From contig JAIWNF010000011.1 in NCBI GenBank assembly GCA_025093555.1, positions 496,001-560,000 of the forward strand: a stretch of 64,000 bases of DNA, read 5' to 3'. Each line of letters opens with the position of its first letter. Positions within the stretch are counted from its first letter, which is position 1. The stretch is from Circinella umbellata (lineage: Eukaryota; Mucoromycota; Mucoromycetes; Mucorales; Lichtheimiaceae). The notes beneath the pieces were generated by a model, which ran no database searches, was not told where the DNA came from, and worked only from the letters and a program-made list of their open reading frames with translations. This document shows positions 1 through 11,829 of the stretch, one piece after another. Position numbers and translations under genes: made by a program.

Positions 1-1
1 T

Positions 2-496
2 TGTCAAATTGTTCTTGTTGCTCAGCCTTTTCTCAATCTCTTCCTCCATCTAATGAATAGACATGATGTTCTTGCAATCAATAACCGACGTCGTATATTC
101 AACAATAATGGACGAATTGTACAGTTTTTCAAAAGACATTTCACAAGGTCTCGGAGGATTTTTACTATAGCACGTTTTAAAAGAGTAGCTACAACTACTA
201 CTAGTACTCATAGACATCTCCATCACGATCACCAACTTCAACAAAGGCAACAACAGTCAGATTCTCCACGATGGACAATGGTTACGATCAATATAAATAC
301 TGTTGGTGAACTAACGACATATCAAATTAATGGCGTTCTTTTATGCGTTCTTGCAATAATTCCATTACTATTTTTCGCCTTTTACCAATTTGGAAGGGTA
401 TTAGGATTATTGGAAATTGTATTATTTGGCATTGATGACATATTAAGGACCACTTGTTTTTCTATAACAAGAATCTTTACCCGTCTTTTTTTTTAA
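2..496 (+). CDS. hypothetical small membrane protein, possibly 5' incomplete
   Basis: The frame is open from base 2 to a TAA at 494-496; the first ATG is at 53 (147 aa). The N-terminal part is strongly basic and rich in Arg, His and Gln. The C-terminal third holds a long hydrophobic stretch (about residues 95-125) that should span a membrane, followed by another hydrophobic segment. No family is recognised. Because the frame stays open to the window edge, this may be the last exon of a gene that begins upstream rather than a complete gene starting at 53. A complementary-strand frame across the same bases is judged a shadow. Confidence 0.35.
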   Translation, partial: CQIVLVAQPFLNLFLHLMNRHDVLAINNRRRIFNNNGRIVQFFKRHFTRSRRIFTIARFKRVATTTTSTHRHLHHDHQLQQRQQQSDSPRWTMVTININTVGELTTYQINGVLLCVLAIIPLLFFAFYQFGRVLGLLEIVLFGIDDILRTTCFSITRIFTRLFF

Positions 497-759
497 TCAG
501 TAATTGTTTTTTTTATATATTTTATTATCATAACAGTTTCTCAGCGTGGGGATTGAGCTGAGTAAGGAAAATTCAATCCTCTTGCATTTTTTTATATGCC
601 TGTGTTATTTCTTTTATTATTTTGTAAACTTCTTGATTTTTTTTCCCAAACAATATTTATACACACAAATAATCCCCTCTATTTCTTTGTATACCATTTT
701 TTTTGCTTTTATTTTTATAATACCATCAGTATTATCATAATCCTCTTTTTTGTATAAAT

Positions 760-2857
760 ATGACTAAATTGCTTGTTGCAAATCGAGGTGAAATTGCTAT
801 CCGTGCATTGACTGCTACAACTGAATTAGGGTTACAAACAGTGGCAGTTTATTCAGATGAACAAGATAAAGGCCATTGTCGTTTCGCTGATCAAGTTGTC
901 AAATTAAAAACTCCCGGATCCTTTCTTAATACAAAAGAAATAATTGATGCAACAAAAAGGTTTGTTTATCAGTATTATTATTTTTAATCTACCCCTATTT
1001 CATAGCAACAAAAGCACTTTTATGCAACATTATGTTTACTATGGTAACCATGATTATTATATAGTGTAGGAGCTAATGCTATTCATCCCGGTTATGGTTT
1101 TTTGTCAGAGTCAACTGAACTTGCGGAGCAATGCAAACTAAACAATATTTTATTTGTCGGGCCATCTGCCTCCTGTATTGCTGCTGTAGGCGACAAAGTA
1201 TCTGCTCGTCAAGTCGCTAAACAAGCCAATGTACCTATTATTCCTGGCACAGAAGAATCCGTGACCGACCCAGCTCAGGTCTACGCATTTGCTAAAAAAC
1301 ATGGATATCCCCTGATGCTAAAAGCACGCGATGGTGGTGGTGGTCGTGGAATTCGTATGGTTCATTCACAATCTGAAGTGACCGATGCCTTAGAACGATG
1401 CATTTCGGAATCTCCTTCGAAACAAGTATTTATTGAGAAGGCCATTACGGGTGCTAAACACATTGAAGTTCAAATTTTGGGCGATCGTCATGGTAATTTG
1501 ATCCACTTATTGGAACGCGACTGCTCAGCTCAACGACGATACCAAAAAATTATTGAAGTTGCACCTTGTCCCTCGTTATCGAATGAATTGCGCGCACAGA
1601 TTCACAACGCAGCAGTTCGTTTGGGTCAACATATCCGTTATGATTCAGTGGGTACAGTTGAATTTCTTGTTCAGGCAGATCAAAATGCTTTTTATTTCCT
1701 TGAAGTCAATCCACGTATTCAAGTCGAGCATACTATCACGGAACAAATTACAAACGTCGATCTTGTCCAGAGTCAAATCCGTGTTGCTTTTGGTGAACGT
1801 TTAGATCAACAACTAGGATTAACTCAGGCCAGTATTCCTTTAAATCCTCATTTGGTTGCCATTCAAGCACGTGTGGTAGCAGAAAATCCACGAAATAACA
1901 ATATGTTGTCCGTTGGTAAAATTACAAATGTTCACTTCCCTCAAGGTCAAGGTATCCGTATTGATACATGGATCAAACCCGGTTGCATTGTTCTTCCAGT
2001 AAGCTTTTCTTTTCAACCGGTTCTGATTCGTTCTATTCTTGGAGATATATAAATAACTTATACTATAATCTTAGACATTCGATTCGTTATTGGCCAAGAT
2101 CATCGTTACTGGTCAATCTTTCCCCGATGCTGTATCCAAAGTAAAACTCGCTTTACAGCGTACAGAAATCACTGGTGTCGAGACTAACCTTGACTTTTTA
2201 TCAGCCCTCATGTCCAGCAACGATATAGCCAACAACTTGATGAAAAAGATACATATCAAGACACTTGAAGAACAAATGAATGTCTTACTTGATGCAAGCA
2301 CCACATTTGCCCATGAACGCCGAGCACGGGCTGCTGCTATTGTCGCCGAGGCTGGTAATGATAATACACCTGCCGCTCTTGCTCCGACATCACTAGCTTT
2401 CCGTCCAGGTGACGCATTTAATATAGAGTTAAGCGATACAAATGACAAGGAAGGTACACTACAAGCACATACACTTCAAATCGAATCGATCTCTACCAAT
2501 AATTTCCCGGAAGAACTCGTTGCAGAAGTACAGACATCGCTTTCAAGCCAACCTATTGCTATTTCTGTTAGCCGAAAATCTGCCGTTGGCTCCAAGTTAC
2601 GACGAAAGGCATCACCACGAAACCCATCTGAACTTGCATCACCTGTAACTGGTATGCTTGTCGAAATTAACGTCAAGGAAGGTGATCAAGTGGATGTGGG
2701 ACAACAACTGTTTGTGATGAGTGCTATGAAGATGGAAACAGTAGTCAAGGCATCTGTAGCTGGTCGTGTACAGGGTATCTATGCCAATGCCAATGATCTT
2801 GTGGAAGCAGGAGATCTTATTTTAGAAACATCTGAAGCAAAAGAAAGCAAGTTGTAG
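760..2857 (+). CDS. biotin carboxylase-biotin carrier fusion protein (pyruvate-carboxylase-like, no carboxyltransferase domain)
   Basis: Exons 760-959, 1065-1998 and 2075-2857 give 638 aa. Residues 1-440 form an ATP-grasp biotin carboxylase: N-terminal LLVANRGEIAIR, a glycine loop GGGGRG at about 157-162, and E-V-N-P-R-I-Q-V-E-H at 280-289 with the catalytic Arg at 284. The C-terminus (about 563-632) is a biotinyl domain with the A-M-K-M attachment motif, biotin Lys at 597. The family carboxylates the carrier-bound biotin using bicarbonate and ATP. Pyruvate carboxylase is about 1,180 aa with a carboxyltransferase domain between these two parts; here only about 120 residues lie between them. 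It therefore needs a separate transferase partner, or acts as the alpha subunit of an acyl-CoA carboxylase. Wording of the carboxylase domain is closest to pyruvate carboxylase. The acyl substrate cannot be told from sequence. Confidence 0.85.
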
Positions 2858-4567
2858 AAGTAGAGAAGAGGAATGAATAAAATAAAATACCACCTTTTAT
2901 TATTATACATATATATGCTCTAGGATTGACTTCTTTTTAGTTTAATAAAACTGTAACAACCATCTGTACTAAAAGTTAATTTACTATATAATTTATGTAT
3001 TTTTCTTATTAATAATAATCTCATCCATGTTATGTATCTAGTATAGTAAAGAATGAAGTAAGCTCAGGAAACGAACATAATTGGTTGAGGAACAGATTTC
3101 GATAGCTTCTTTTATTCAACAGTCGTATATATATAATATAATCAGCAGTTTTTAGGTAAGTAGCAGAATAATATTTCAGTACTACTATTAATATACAACG
3201 CCTGTAGTTTGATATTATCGACGTACCCAGGTAGTAGGAACCTCAAGTAGGACTAGAACTCCATTATCCGGTTGGATGAGAACCCCAATTTTCGATTACC
3301 AGTTAAAAAAAAAATTGGAAATACGATTGAAAAACGCCAGATTTGGCAGTGAAAAAAATAAAAATAAAGAAACCAGAGCTTACCAAAGTGTCTATTAATG
3401 AAAACATATATTAAAATACATAAACCACAGAACAAGAAGCACTAAAAAATATATTCAGGACGAGAGCTTTAGCCAAAACGTCTTTTTTTATAATAAAAAA
3501 AAAAGACTACAATTTTGCTTTTGTCATAACAGCCACAGGTTAAAATGTATCAAATAAGCTTAACGATTATTGCTGTTGGAAACATAATGTCTTTAGACTT
3601 CTCTTTTCCTTTTATAACAATCAAAAAATACCAACTTGTTCTTTCAGCTAACTTTAAAAAGTTTGTAAAACGATTCAAATAAATTATAAAGTACAAAGCA
3701 AGTATATTATTGCTATATACGTAATAAAAGGAATAGTTAATATCGAGAAATTATTCGTTATTGTTATTCGTTAGCATCATTATATTAGCCTAAAGTTCAT
3801 GAAATAAAGGAAACTTACAGGGTTGTTATATCACAAATCACTACTATAAATATTTTCGAAACAGGAAAGCTCTTTACAAACAGGATCTGAATCAATTCCA
3901 AGAAACACTTTTATATGAAGTTCACTGACTGCTTCAGTTTTGGGCAATTACTGAAAGACATCACTATTCTTATGCATAATCAAGTTACATTTTTCTATAA
4001 GAATCATCCATTACGTACTTCTTATATTTGATGCAAAGAGCGTAAACACAAATAAATAGCTCACGTGAGTATCAAATACTTCAAAAAATCATACTGTTCG
4101 TATAATAGAAACTAATAGATTTATATTGTAATTTATGTAATTATTATATAATCATACCCCTGATAAACATTGCGTAAAAAACAGTGGTAAATGACATTAG
4201 TTTGAAATACCACCACCCTTCTTGTTACTTGATTACAAAAATGCTTACCGCCATGGTAGAGCATATACTTCCTCTCTTTCATACCATAAAAATTGCATTA
4301 CAGGAAAAATCACTTAATTTTTCCATATGAAAATAATAATGAAACATGAAGCCTCTTTTTCCAAAATTGGGAGGGGATACAGCATCTATGCTTATTATTC
4401 AAGCAAAACATCCAGTGTAACCATTACAGCGACTATGCCACTGGTTAACAATCCAAACTCCGTCCAACGAAAAGAAAAAAATCTTTTTTGTTTGAGCTTT
4501 TTTTTTGGCTTTTGCGTTGACACACACTTTAACTTACAACACTCTACGATAGTACATTATATAAATC
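2858..4567. other. intergenic, no gene seen
   Basis: AT-rich spacer with short homopolymer tracts and scattered stops in all frames. No exon-like conserved block, tRNA or repeat was recognised. The last few hundred bases should contain the LTV1 promoter. Confidence 0.5.
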
Positions 4568-6594
4568 ATGGGCCGTAAACCATTTATCGATCGAAAAGAA
4601 GCAAAACATTATCATATTGTTCATCGGTCACAAAAAGATCCCCTCATTAATGATACAGAAGCTTCAGATCGAGTTTTAAAAGAGATCATTCCTTCAAACC
4701 TTGCAAAGGTAACAAAAAAGAAAGAGAAAAAGATCATAAAAAATAAATTGGTGAAAAAAGTAAAAAAAAAAAGTATCTCTTACCCGTAATTGTATTTTCT
4801 TTTAGCATAAAACACAAGCTGAAATCGACCAAGTCCGGAAGAAACCCCAAAAGCTGAATCAAGATGAAGTTGATAGGTACAAAGATATAACAACTTATAT
4901 GCAGAGAAAGAGTATCAAACATACTAAAATTTTGATTAAAAATATAATATGTATATAGGCGTGTTGGTCAAGCAGCCATGCAAGGAATTTACTTTGAAGA
5001 TACGGCAGATTATGATTATACACAACATTTAAAGACTATGGGAGGAGATACCGAAGCAGTGTTCCTGGAAGCACCAACAAAAGCAGAAAAGCCTAAAAAT
5101 CCATCAGCGTTGAAATTCAAAGACGAAGAACCTCAAGATAAGGATCGCACATTAATTGAACTTCCAGCTGGTGTATTACCATCCGATATTGAAATGAATG
5201 TAGGTGTAATGAATCAAACAACGGGTTTGGATGGTGGTTTGCAACCTGATATGGATCCTCGTCTTCGTGAAATCATGGAGGCTTTGGAAGATGAAGAGTA
5301 TGTCGAAAATGATCTCAGTGAAGACTTTTTTGAAGAATTGGATGCTGAAGGAGAAGCTTATGTTCATGAAGAATTTGATGATGAAGAATATGAAGAAGAA
5401 ATGGATGAAGGAAATTACAACTGGGAAGCTGCATATAGAAAGTAAGTTTTATTTGTGTAGAAGTATACATATATGGACAATGGTCATTAACATTTTCTAT
5501 ATTAAGTTTCCAACGGGGTAAACAACGACGTGGATCTGATTCAGATTTCAGTGATGATGATGATGATGTATTGGAACGACAAACAAAATATACTGGATTC
5601 TCTGTCTCATCATCTGTCATGCATCGTAATCCACAACTTACATTACTTGATGATCGTTTTGATAAGGTAAGAAATAATGATTTGGGAATAGAATATGCAT
5701 AATTATGCAAAGCAATCAAATTAAAGCACACAAATTTTTCAGATTGAAGAAGAATATTTACGAGAAGAAGACGAAGATGAATATTATGAACAACAAGGAC
5801 AAACACTTGAAGAAAGAGAAGATTTCGAAAGTATTTTGGATGACTTTTTGGACAATTACGAAATTGTAGGCAAGAAGATGCAACCCAAGCTTGAAGGTGA
5901 ATCTGGAGGACAGAAATTGGATACCATTCGTGAAGCATTGGCAGCAACCAAATTATCGGATAACGAAAAAGATGACGATGACAATGAAAGTGTAGGAACC
6001 GTTACGGCACAAACAGCCCATAAAAGTCGTCGTCATGAAACAGAAAATCTTGAACTTTGGGAGCGACCCGTTCAAAAGAGAGATACATGGGATTGTCAAT
6101 CAGTACTGTCAACATATACCAATTTAGAAAACCATCCACAAATGATTTCAGACCGAGGTCCACGAAAGAAAATTACAATCAATCCCAAGACAGGTATGCC
6201 TAATCTTGTGGAAGCTCCTCGAAAGAAAAAGCAAGTTGAGGAAGAAGATATTATTGAAGAAGATGATGAAGAAGAAGATAGTGAAGAGGAAGAGGAACGC
6301 GCTAATTTGGGAGAACGACGATCCAAAGCCGAAACTAAGGAAGAGAAAAAGGCCAGAAAAGCAGCTGTCAAAGAAGCCAAAAAGGTAACTGAAAGAATAA
6401 AAAAGGTTATCGGAGCCCGGGATATAATTATAGCCCTTTTAATAAAAAACCTGCTGACAAAAAATATTTTTTTTTTACAGAATCGACGGGAGACAAAGAA
6501 ATCGACACAACAAGCATTTAAAGATGAAGAAATTCGACAACGAAGGACTTTACGACAACAACGTCAAGCCAAGGGGGTTAAACATATTGCATAG
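4568..6594 (+). CDS. LTV1: LTV1-like 40S ribosomal subunit assembly/export factor
   Basis: Six exons: 4568-4708, 4806-4876, 4959-5441, 5507-5666, 5743-6384 and 6481-6594, giving 536 aa. The N-terminus MGRKPFIDRKEAKHYHIVHR is the family signature. It is followed by a D-Y-D-Y-x-Q-H-L block near residue 90, a long acidic middle, the block S-S-V-M-H-R-N-x-x-L-T-L-L-D-D-R-F-D-K, and a basic Lys/Arg-rich C-terminal coiled region. LTV1 binds pre-40S particles with Enp1 and Rps3 and must be released before export is completed. Length is close to the family norm (about 460-480 aa), somewhat extended by Glu/Asp runs near residues 440-470. The splice sites are canonical and the frame is intact throughout. 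Confidence 0.92.
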
Positions 6595-7301
6595 ATTTCC
6601 TCTTTTTCTTTCTTCTTTCATTTTGACGTTTGTATAAAATTCACTTCATTCTTCTTTATTTTATTTTTTTGCTTTTTTTCCAATTATATATAAATTTTGT
6701 ATTATAATTTTTTACATCACAGAAACCATCCAACACCTTCTTCCTCCCTTCTTTTGAGTGAGCTGAGATTTTTTTTTTTTTTACGCGGAGAGTCGATAAT
6801 TTTCATTTCAATAAATCGGCGCACATCCCGACTTATATAAAATCAACCGCATTAGCGGCATCTGAAAAATTTGAAAGAGCTGTAGAATGGTTTTGTGTCA
6901 TTTACATTTGGTTATACAAGAGAATTAGCACAGGGGGTTTTTTTTTGGTAACCATTATTCCCAAAAGACTTAATTGTTCTATATGTTAAAGAATTTAATG
7001 CATTTAGATTTTTAAAATGGAATTGCTGACGATTACTTCTTTAAAAAAATGGATAAAAATTTAATTCATGATAACAAAAAAAACTTTTTTTACGCGCAGC
7101 ATCGAGTGATTATAGGAACGATGGCTCACATGCAGACACGCGTAGTCTTTCGGATAAACGACTCGGGCCGATTGGTGCTGGGTTGTACGAAGCGTTTCGG
7201 TAAAATTTTTTTGCCTTCGATGTAAAAGATATATAATCAAACCCCTTCCATCCGACTTCTTGAGCAAAGGTTTTTCTTCCTTCTTTCCACACCTTTTCCG
7301 A
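6595..7301. other. intergenic / AUR1 promoter with a GC-rich patch
   Basis: Mostly AT-rich with T and A runs. Bases about 7085-7205 are clearly richer in G and C than the surroundings (several CG dinucleotides) and lie 100-215 bp before the AUR1 start. They could be a promoter element, a structured 5' leader or a small RNA; nothing identifies which. Reverse-strand frames here have no family features. Confidence 0.4.
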
Positions 7302-8721
7302 ATGACTGCAACACATAATAACAATACCACTATATCAACAGCAGACCGATTACTAACGCTGTTACCACGGAAATGGTCTCTTAGAAATATCAGCTATGCC
7401 GCAATGGCAATTCTGCTGACGTTTGACTTTATGATTATTCGCTCACCAACTCTTCTCGTGCGGGTAGCATTGGCTGTATTACTTGCTTCTTCGACCATGA
7501 TACCCTATATTCGTCGTTTCACCATACCAGCAATGCCTATTTTCACTTGGCTTATCACCTTTTACGCTAATCAATTCATTCCTGTCGAATATCGACCAGG
7601 TCATATTTTTGTCAACTTTTTACCGAGTCTTGAACGTATTCTCTATGGTGCCAACTTGTCCGAGATTATTTCAAAACATCAACACCCTATCTTGGATATT
7701 CTTGCCTGGCTTCCATATGGTGTCATTCATTTTTCATTGCCGTTTATCTTTTCATTGATGCTCTTTGTCTTTGGTCCTCCAAAGTCATTGCCAGTCTTTG
7801 GAAAAGCTTTTGGATGGATGAACATTTGTGGTGTCCTTACTCAGCTCATGTTTCCAAACGCATCTCCATGTAAGCAGTTTACAGAAAAAAAAAGCTTAAA
7901 AAAGGGGGAGAGACAATGATGGAAAATGTAACCATCAATGAATTATCCCTGTATATAACATTATAATTAATATATATTGTGTTGTTGAATGATAACTAGG
8001 GTACGAAATGAGTTATGGTTCAGCACCTGCTGATTATACAATTCCTGGTGAAGCTGGTGGACTCGCTCGAATTGATAAAATTCTTAATTTAAACCTTTAT
8101 GGCTCGTCATTTGGCGCATCACCTCTTGTATTTGGCGCCTTTCCTTCTCTTCATTCTGGCTCTGCTACAATTGAAATGGCATTCTTGGTCTATCTTTTCC
8201 CCAAGTCCTGGCCAATTGCAATTGGTTACACCATGTGGATGTGGTGGTCTACTATGTACTTGACTCATCACTATCTTGTTGATTTGGTTGGTGGATCTAT
8301 TTATGCTTTTTCTGCATTCTTTATCGCACGACGATTTCTTCCTAAAGTACGACCTGAATGCCGCACGCGTCTCGATTATATGGGTATTAAAGATGTCAGT
8401 TTACGCAGTTTCTTCCAAAGCATTGAATTCCGTGCTAATTATGCCTATCTTGCCAACACACTCAATGAAGAACAAGATGATTATGAAAAACTTATGCATG
8501 CAACTGTCGATATGGATGGTATGCCTCAAGATGTACTCGTATTAATGGAACCTGAAGAGAAGATGGAATTACGTTTACGTCACTTTGATGGTAATATAGA
8601 TGAGGAAGAGAATATGGGTCTTTCTTATTCTGGGTCATCATCACCGGCAGAACCTGCATCTCCTACAACACCTCGTACACCTTTATCCTTTCCTCAATTT
8701 CCTCTTAACTCTAAAGCCTAA
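7302..8721 (+). CDS. AUR1: inositol phosphorylceramide synthase catalytic subunit
   Basis: Two exons (7302-7869, 8000-8721) encode 429 aa. The start at 7302 gives a short polar N-terminus before the first membrane segment; an upstream in-frame non-ATG extension was not used. Several hydrophobic segments are present. The family motif G-A-F-P-S-L-H-S-G places catalytic His at 241, and H-H-Y-L-V-D-L places His 280 and Asp 284; the spacings of 39 and 4 residues match the yeast His-His-Asp triad. A highly conserved block W-Y-E-x-S-Y-G / P-G-E-A-G-G-L-A-R-I-D-K follows the splice junction. The enzyme transfers phosphoinositol from phosphatidylinositol to ceramide in the Golgi, is fungus-specific and is the target of aureobasidin A. 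The C-terminal tail (about residues 335-429) is acidic, then Ser/Thr/Pro-rich. Confidence 0.95.
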
Positions 8722-9676
8722 TTATTATTCTTAATCTTTATTTTGCATATTTCTCCCCATATCAAATACTATAACTATTATTCTTGCTATTCTTATTACT
8801 ATTACTTATTATCAACCTATTGCTTTTACACGCTTTTTAACTTCACTATATTACTTTATATTACATGAAACATGCCTCACACAAATCTATCATCTTTATC
8901 ATTACTACTTACTACTTACTACTATAATTCAATATTTCTAATTTACTAATTTTCCTTATTCTCATATTAATCTCTTTTGGACAACATAATCTTTTGTTTG
9001 TATATTTCCTCCCCTTTGTCATCTTCCCCTGTCACATTGTACTACCTTTCATATTCTTGATAATTTCATTTATTTTATAACCCATAATTAGTTTGCTTTT
9101 TTTCACCTTAATTTTTACGCTTAAAATTTATATATAAATTCATAATATAATTATAATCTAAATTTTTTTTTACCTGATCATATGAATTTTCACTTTTCTT
9201 CCGTCCATGGAACTAAAAAAAAGGCGTCAATGATTTTACCTGAATATTTTACCGGTAATTTACTGGGTAATGTTGGTGATACAAATATAAAAAACGTTTC
9301 AAGCTCAGGGTTGTATTTGTTGTACGAATTTTGTTCTTTTATTTTCTCGTGCATCTATGTTATGAGTAAACTATCCAACCCGCGTGATGTCTCTCCCGCA
9401 TTATACTGGATTTTTTTTTATGCGTCATTTTTTTTTTGCGCATGATCATTTCTTTGTTCTTTATTATAGGTATTAAGACTTAAATTATAAGTTTAATCTT
9501 CATTCTGTTACCAACTGTTATGTATAGTATAGTTCACTCCCGATAAGAGCAAGTTGCCCAAACACCTTGTGCAAGTTGCAAATTGCGATTCTATTAAGTA
9601 TTTTTAACATTTCCAAAAACAAATGGTGCAGAACCGGGAGATTTGCAAAAGCGGGAGGTGCAAAAGCGGGAGTTGA
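8722..9676. other. intergenic, no gene seen
   Basis: AT-rich 3' flank of AUR1 with pyrimidine-rich stretches. At about 9636-9673 a short motif containing AAAAGCGGGAG is repeated in tandem directly before the inverted-repeat element. A frame at 9182-9445 has no recognisable features and is not called. Confidence 0.4.
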
Positions 9677-11829
9677 CCATATACGGGCTCACCATTAGCG
9701 ATTTATATTCGACAATAAATTCACCTTCTTTTGTGAATCTTAAAAAAAAAAAGATTCATATTCGACGATCAACACCTTTAAACAACATCATCAAAAAAAT
9801 ATCTACACACTAACAATTGGAAAAGCAGTCCTGGCCAAGTTCAATGCATCTTGTAAATGTCTGCTTGCGAAGGAGGCCAACTACGATTTCTGAGCACAAC
9901 GGTGTGATCTGCTTTTTTCTGCAACTTTAGAAGGCCATCTGTCCGAAAAAATGCACGTATTAGCTGCTCTTGGTCGTTTTATTTCATCAGAATCACCATC
10001 TACGCTTAGATAGACTACGGACCACTATAAAACTTCTTTACTCTGTAGTTAAGGAACACCGGTAAATTATTTGTGGTCAACAGAACGAAATGCGTCAGGT
10101 TTGCAACCTATTTGTCAAAATCTCGAATCTCAGCTATCGAAAGTTAAGCAATCTATACAGGATTTTGCATTCATTTCCGGACACAACCCTCAACTTTTTC
10201 GCCTATGGTAAGTGATTTTGTTCGCTTACGATGGAGATATTTTTTGTTTATGATAGCAATAATTTTCGCTTATAATAGGTGATACTTGGTTAATCCCATA
10301 AAGCAAGTGTAGCAAATACGAATAAAAAAATTAAGAGTTGTGTCTGGAAATTAATGCATAATCCTGTACTGTAGGAAGCCACTACAAAAGCTATACAATA
10401 TACTGAAGACGGAACAGATTATCCTCAATGACAAAAACGAAATTACTGTGAAATACGCGAAACAACATCAGTAATAGACACTCCACAAACAAAACATCAT
10501 CAAAAGGGTGTAACGACAGACGACCACCAGCGATTGTTGAAATACGTCGAAACATTTCGAGACCTGAAGACAAACAGAATGGACTGGAAGAAATACTACG
10601 CGCAAGCAGTCAAGGACAAGATCACGATGGTTACCGTATACAAGGATGTGGAAAGTCTCAGAACGATGTGCGCGAAGTTCAAAAGGAAGACATAATCCAC
10701 AAATATCAAAAGGACCATACTTAGTTCGATTTATCCAGATTACAAAATAATTTGAATCACGACGTAAAAACTTGATCCCTATGACATGAAGTAATCAACT
10801 TTTTGGCACATGGAACGTGTTTGTTTTTGTATTCTAAATCTATCACACGCTTTGTTTTTAAAAAAAACCATATTTTTCATCAACTCATAACCTACTTCAA
10901 TATACTAGCCTCTAACCACCACTAAACATTAAGAAATAAAATTTATGCCAATTTATTTGTGAGTAAAATACGATTTGTTTATCATTCACTGATCTTTTGT
11001 GAGCAGGATACAATCATTATGGGATGAGATAATATGTGCTATATCTAATAGCAAGTGGTGTACTCTGCCGCTGATTGAGTCATCTTTCGACAATAAGAAG
11101 CATCGCTCTGCCCAAAAATCGCACTGCAGTTCCTTCAGAAAAAGAAAGTCTTGAGACAATGAAGTACTCTGGAGAATGCTACAACCCACTTTACCAACAC
11201 AAATAACAAGAGATACGTATAGGGAGCTTATGATGCTATTCATAAATACAAGCGCACTGGTAGATTATCTGAGACATACGTGCTTCTTCTACACTCGATC
11301 GTACATTGATTGCAAGGGGGGAAGTAGCTGATCCCGTCGTGTCCGTTAACCGTCGTATATAAAGAACGTTGCACGCGGTACCGTCCACAAAATCATATTG
11401 TCCAGCATTGTAAGTGTCATCTAATACATCCGTTAAACTTCTCGCCATAGGGCTTATTACACGCTGGTCCTTTAAAACGGTCCTGCTAAGTAGATCAGTA
11501 CTAGGTCGTATAGAATGGACGAATGAAAAAAATCTACGTACATTCTTCTGTAGATACTTATACTGCAAACTTTTTTTGTAAATATGTTGGGGTGTACAAT
11601 ACAGTGTAGACAGTGTAAACGTACCTTCATCCATTACGGTTGCGATTACGGTTTCGTGAGTTTGAGCAATGGTTTTTTTTAAAGGAAAGAAAAGGTTAAC
11701 AGAAGCTAGCCTAAGAATCCAGTTGATCCTTACTCCTCCAATTGCTGGCGTGTAGATATTTTTTTGATTATGTTGTTTAAACGTGTTGATCGTCGAATAT
11801 GAATTGCTGGCGGTGAGCCCATATAGGTT
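9677..11829. mobile_element. decayed DNA transposon with about 90-bp terminal inverted repeats
   Basis: The left arm (9677-9820) and the reverse complement of the right arm (11738-11829) align over about 87 bases with roughly 11 mismatches once a 53-bp insertion in the left arm (about 9714-9766) is set aside. Shared blocks include GGGCTCACC at the outer end, ATTCGACGATCAACAC, TTTAAACAACAT and AATATCTACAC. The outer flanks read CCATATACGG and CCATATAGG. These could be a 9-10 bp target-site duplication (as in Mutator-like elements) or part of the near-palindromic terminus. No intact transposase frame lies between the arms, so this is a dead or non-autonomous copy. The superfamily is undecided. 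Confidence 0.65.
10432..10695 (+). pseudogene. open coding-like patch inside the TIR element, SANT/Myb-like in character
   Basis: An 87-codon open stretch with no ATG near its beginning ends at TAA 10693-10695. Its second half is rich in charged residues with regularly spaced aromatic residues and a W-K-K-Y-Y group, as in helical SANT/trihelix DNA-binding domains that accompany some transposases. Base composition is more GC-rich and codon-like than the flanks. It may be a decayed exon of an element-encoded accessory protein. The family assignment is a guess from residue pattern only. Confidence 0.25.

Noticed and set aside
5315..6380. Long reverse frames under LTV1 (210 and 94 codons)
   Set aside because: Antisense shadows of the acidic Glu/Asp-rich coding region of LTV1.
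9182..9445. 87-codon plus-strand frame before the TIR element
   Set aside because: No family feature, poor composition, ends in T-run derived Phe residues.
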